From contig WNNJ02000066.1 of assembly GCA_012934845.2 (NCBI GenBank), positions 93,491 through 157,490 of the forward strand: 64,000 bases of DNA. The letters are read 5' to 3'. Made by a program: the position numbers and the translations under genes. How positions within the stretch are numbered: the first letter of the stretch is position 1; each line of letters begins with the position of its first letter. Origin of the DNA: Pomphorhynchus laevis. Its lineage: Eukaryota; Acanthocephala; Palaeacanthocephala; Echinorhynchida; Pomphorhynchidae. Positions 61,620 to 64,000 of this stretch are shown here, in pieces. Below the pieces are notes generated by a model that saw only the letters and a list, made by a program, of their open reading frames with translations, did no database searches and was not told the origin of the DNA.

Positions 61620-62180
61620 TATTAGCTTCCCGTTTACGGGAACCTAATTTCTGTAAATTAACTTTTCTTTTTCAAAAAAGAAAAAAAAACTTTATTAGGT
61701 TATTATAAACTTTATTATAGGTTATTATAAACTTTATTAGGTTATTATAAACTTTATTATAGGTTATTATAAACTTTATTAGGTTATTATAAACTTTATT
61801 ATAGGTTATTATAAACTTTATTAGGTTATTATAAAACCTAATTTCTGTAAATTAACTTTTCTTTTTCAAAAAAAAGAAAAAAAAACTTTATTATAGGTTA
61901 TTATAAACTTTATTATAGGTTATTATAAACTTTATTAGGTTATTATAAACTTTATTATAGGTTATTATAAACTTTATTAGGTTATTATAAACTTTATTAT
62001 AGGTTATTATAAACTTTATTAGGTTATTATAAAACCTAATTTCTGTAAATTAACTTTTCTTTTTCAAAAAAAAGAAAAAAAAACTTTATTATAGGTTATT
62101 ATAAACTTTATTAGGTTATTATAAACTTTATTAGTTTATTATAAAACCTAATTTCTATAAATTAACTTTTCGTTTTCAAA
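61620..62180 (+). repeat. Satellite made of REL LINE 3' tails and a 21-bp-type repeat
   Basis: The phrase cctaatttctgtaaatt + aacttttctttttcaaaaa occurs four times (from about 61,642, 61,848, 62,035 and 62,148), separated by arrays of actttattataggttattat and a shorter form. The phrase matches the A3 3' UTR at 16,611-16,640. The first copy keeps the preceding hairpin cccg-ttta-cggg. Confidence 0.85.
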
Positions 62181-62199
62181 AAGAATTTAAAAAATAATA

Positions 62200-62680
62200 A
62201 TATTGTCGAAATAAAAAAAACTTACAAATAACTGTAACAAATAATACTTGAGATTAATGTTTGAATAATTTTATTAAAATGACGAAATTTTGAATATTAT
62301 CATCGAATATCATCAAATATTTTAATAATAAACAATATAACATATGAATCAACTGAATTCTTTCTGATATAAAAAAGTAGTTTTAATGCTTAAACAAAGT
62401 TTTATTTTAATGTGTTTGTGTTTTATCATCATTACAATAATTATTTATGTACAATTAAATACAAATTGATACTCATCGTACTAAAATTAAACAACAAAAT
62501 TTGACATTCTCTTTTCAATCGTCAAAATGTAATTTTAAATTGAAAAAAAAACAATGCTTGAGATCTAGACCAATTGTTTTGCTTATCTGTATTCATATTA
62601 TTATAATAATATTATAAAATTATTAAATATGTGTACTTTTAATAATAACCTAGTTAAATTATAGCAGATAGTTTTTATAG
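62200..62680. other. AT-rich sequence upstream of the candidate host gene
   Basis: No open frame or element motif is visible. It may hold the promoter of the gene at 62,682; no specific box can be supported. Confidence 0.4.
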
Positions 62681-62681
62681 A

Positions 62682-63153
62682 ATGGGTGATGATACTAAAG
62701 AAAACGTAAATCTGAACTCAACGGACGCCAGAGATTCTGAACGGAGCCAAACAAAACAGGTTTTGTAGTGATATGTTTATTTTCTAACTTTTTTGTTTGT
62801 AGGTTACGCCTTTTCGACATGCAATCCACGATCTTAATTCAGAATTTTTGTTTACACCAATGGATCGCTACTTTTCGCTCGTAGATCTTTTACATGCGAT
62901 AGTACAACATTTCTATCACAACCTTTATGTATTGGCTGACTTGTAAGAATTGTTTTTTTTATTTCATTTTAGTATTTTCATCTATTCCTAATTGAACGTG
63001 AGTTACGTTGAATGTATTGCTCATTTCAGCAGCCTGTTGTTAATGAAGGATCGACAAAATTTTTTATTTCTTAAAGCTTTTGGAACGTTTGCACTGAAAC
63101 TTACAGTTCCAGTTTTTACAGTTTTAGTGAGAACTGTAAATCAGTTCTTTTTT
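62682..63153 (+). CDS. Candidate host gene, first exons (weak similarity to MED14)
   Basis: Exon 1 62,682-62,759 (ATG; GDDTKENVNLNSTDARDSER...), a 43-nt intron 62,760-62,802 (GT...ttctaac...TAG), exon 2 62,803-62,942, an 87-nt intron 62,943-63,029 (GTAAG...TTTCAG), exon 3 63,030 to a possible GTAAG donor at 63,154. Spliced frames agree (phase 0, then 2). Exon 2 reads DRYFSLVDLLHAIVQHFYHN and LYVLAD, reminiscent of the MED14 N-terminus (YRLSTLIEFLLHRTY...L.VL.D), and exon 3 DRQNFLFLKAFGTFALKL could be the next helix. MED14 is the Mediator backbone subunit in the nucleus. The similarity is short; the exon structure itself is more secure than the name. The gene would be cut or decayed after exon 3, where hairpins begin. 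Confidence 0.4.
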
Positions 63154-63360
63154 GTAAGAAAGAACTGATAACAAGAACCTACATATAACAAGAACCTACA
63201 CTGATGGTGTAGGTTCTTGTTATATGAAAACTTGTCGATTCTGGACTACATGAGATTAAAGTTTTACGACCGTCAGTCTTGAAAAAGACTCTCAAATTAG
63301 TGACCAGTAATTTGATTTAGTGACCTAAATCAAATAATGGTATTACTCCGTTAATACCAT
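63101..63360. repeat. Cluster of six hairpins, five with perfect short-loop arms
   Basis: Perfect inverted repeats: ttacagttc (63,101-63,109/63,131-63,139), tcagttcttt (63,141-63,150/63,159-63,168), a 17-bp arm ataacaagaacctacac (63,185-63,201/63,207-63,223), agtctt (63,275-63,280/63,285-63,290), atttgattta (63,310-63,319/63,326-63,335) and atggtatta (63,337-63,345/63,352-63,360). A 17-bp tandem copy of the third arm precedes it at 63,168-63,184. Confidence 0.9.
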
Positions 63361-64000
63361 CCTTCGATATTTAATAAAAATTTATATACAAAATATTTTT
63401 AAATATTTTGTTCAATGATAAGTTCAATTGGCTCTTTTAGGAATAAAAAATAATAAAAAAAAATAAATAATAAATAAATAATAATAAAAAATTATTGTTT
63501 ACAAATTTTCGATTATTTCAATAGTCCTTTTTAAGTGTTAAATTTTAATTTTCAAGTGAAATATTTAGTTTTTTTTTCATTGAGATTCTTTTTTTAATCA
63601 AAATATAAAATAGACTTGAAAATGAATTAAAAAAGTGATTATTTAATAAATTGAATATTAAATTTATTAAACGTTTATGAAATTTTCCATCAAAATTATT
63701 TCTAATGTTACACTGGCTTCGCAACCCAGACCTCGGATCAGTGAAACGGAATTTTAAATTTGTTTTATTCTTGCTAATATAAGGCGTTTGTTGTTTTTGG
63801 AATTATTTTTAATTTGAATTATTTAATTTAAATTATCTGAAATATTTTTATAGTTTTTGCAAAACTATCGTGTAGCCGATATTTCAATAGTTTTTGCTAT
63901 CATCAAGAAATCAGATTCGCTAACTGAGTATACGAAGTTCGGCTTCGCAACCCGAACTTCGGATCAGTGAAATATAATATATTATATATATTATAATATA
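63361..64000. other. AT-rich right edge with a repeated palindromic phrase
   Basis: No gene visible. The phrase ggcttcgcaaccc...ggatcagtgaaa occurs at 63,716-63,747 and 63,941-63,972. The second copy overlaps a 10-bp-arm hairpin (cgaagttcgg, 63,933-63,942/63,952-63,961). A hairpin atagtttt/aaaactat lies near 63,850. The window ends in a (tata)n-like palindrome. Confidence 0.6.

Noticed and set aside
61620-62180. Telomeric or subtelomeric repeat
   Set aside because: The units do not resemble known telomere repeats and contain a recognisable LINE 3' UTR.
62943-63029. Two tiny introns (30 and 32 nt) with a 25-nt exon between exons 2 and 3 of the candidate host gene
   Set aside because: The would-be microexon puts a TAA in frame; a single 87-nt intron keeps the frame open.

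Overview
This 64 kb window is an AT-rich piece of a eukaryotic, most likely invertebrate animal, genome made almost entirely of nested non-LTR retrotransposons. The animal assignment rests on three observations: a captured ELL-associated factor (EAF) domain, a candidate host gene with short GT-AG introns at the right end, and the mix of element types (CR1/L2-group LINEs, restriction-like-endonuclease LINEs, and a Penelope-like element with an N-terminal GIY-YIG nuclease). I cannot name the species. I see no rRNA, complete tRNA, CRISPR array, LTR element or bacterial gene.

Families (labels are mine). A = LINEs with a C-terminal CCHC knuckle plus PD-(D/E)XK restriction-like endonuclease (REL; R2/NeSL/R4 type): A1, A2, A3, A4. 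B = CR1/L2-group LINE with an APE endonuclease and a short hairpin just before its 3' tail: truncated copies B1-B5, full-length B6, related full-length B' and an old relative E. C/D/G/H = CR1-type LINEs with (AAT)n tails. F = an APE-type LINE with QGDPLSP and YADD motifs. PLE = permuted Penelope-like element.

Layout. 1-7 kb: fragments of A1, B1, B2, an old CR1 (H1) and three stacked B fragments. 7-20 kb: C1, a CR1-type element on the minus strand whose 3' end has received a series of REL LINEs (a short tail, A2, A3), all at the 12-14 bp target TGTAGACAACGT(TG); A3 is itself split by the PLE. 20-28 kb: a repeated SINE-like unit, a structured RNA-like motif, a CR1 fragment, a PLE fragment split by B4, then full-length B'. 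28-30 kb: an AT-rich interval with a REL fragment and interlocking palindromes. 30-39 kb: B5, full-length B6 inside a CR1 fragment, and two head-to-tail CR1 copies (C2a, C2b). 39-61 kb: an old element E1 spread over 20 kb because D1, C3, A4, F1 and G1/G1' were inserted into it. 61-62 kb: a satellite built from REL LINE tails. 62.6-64 kb: a candidate host gene start and a dense cluster of perfect hairpins.

The most interesting points are: (1) A4 carries an in-frame, intronless EAF-like domain and EAF-like acidic C-terminus behind its REL endonuclease; (2) repeated same-site, same-orientation insertion of REL LINEs into the terminal sequence of another LINE; (3) LINEs from three families begin with the same roughly 30-39 nt sequence; (4) a CXC-type cysteine module is shared by a REL LINE and an APE LINE; (5) F1 separates ORF1 and ORF2 with a single UGA in the readthrough context UGA-CUA. 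Family names and domain calls come from motif recognition by eye and have not been tested by database search.
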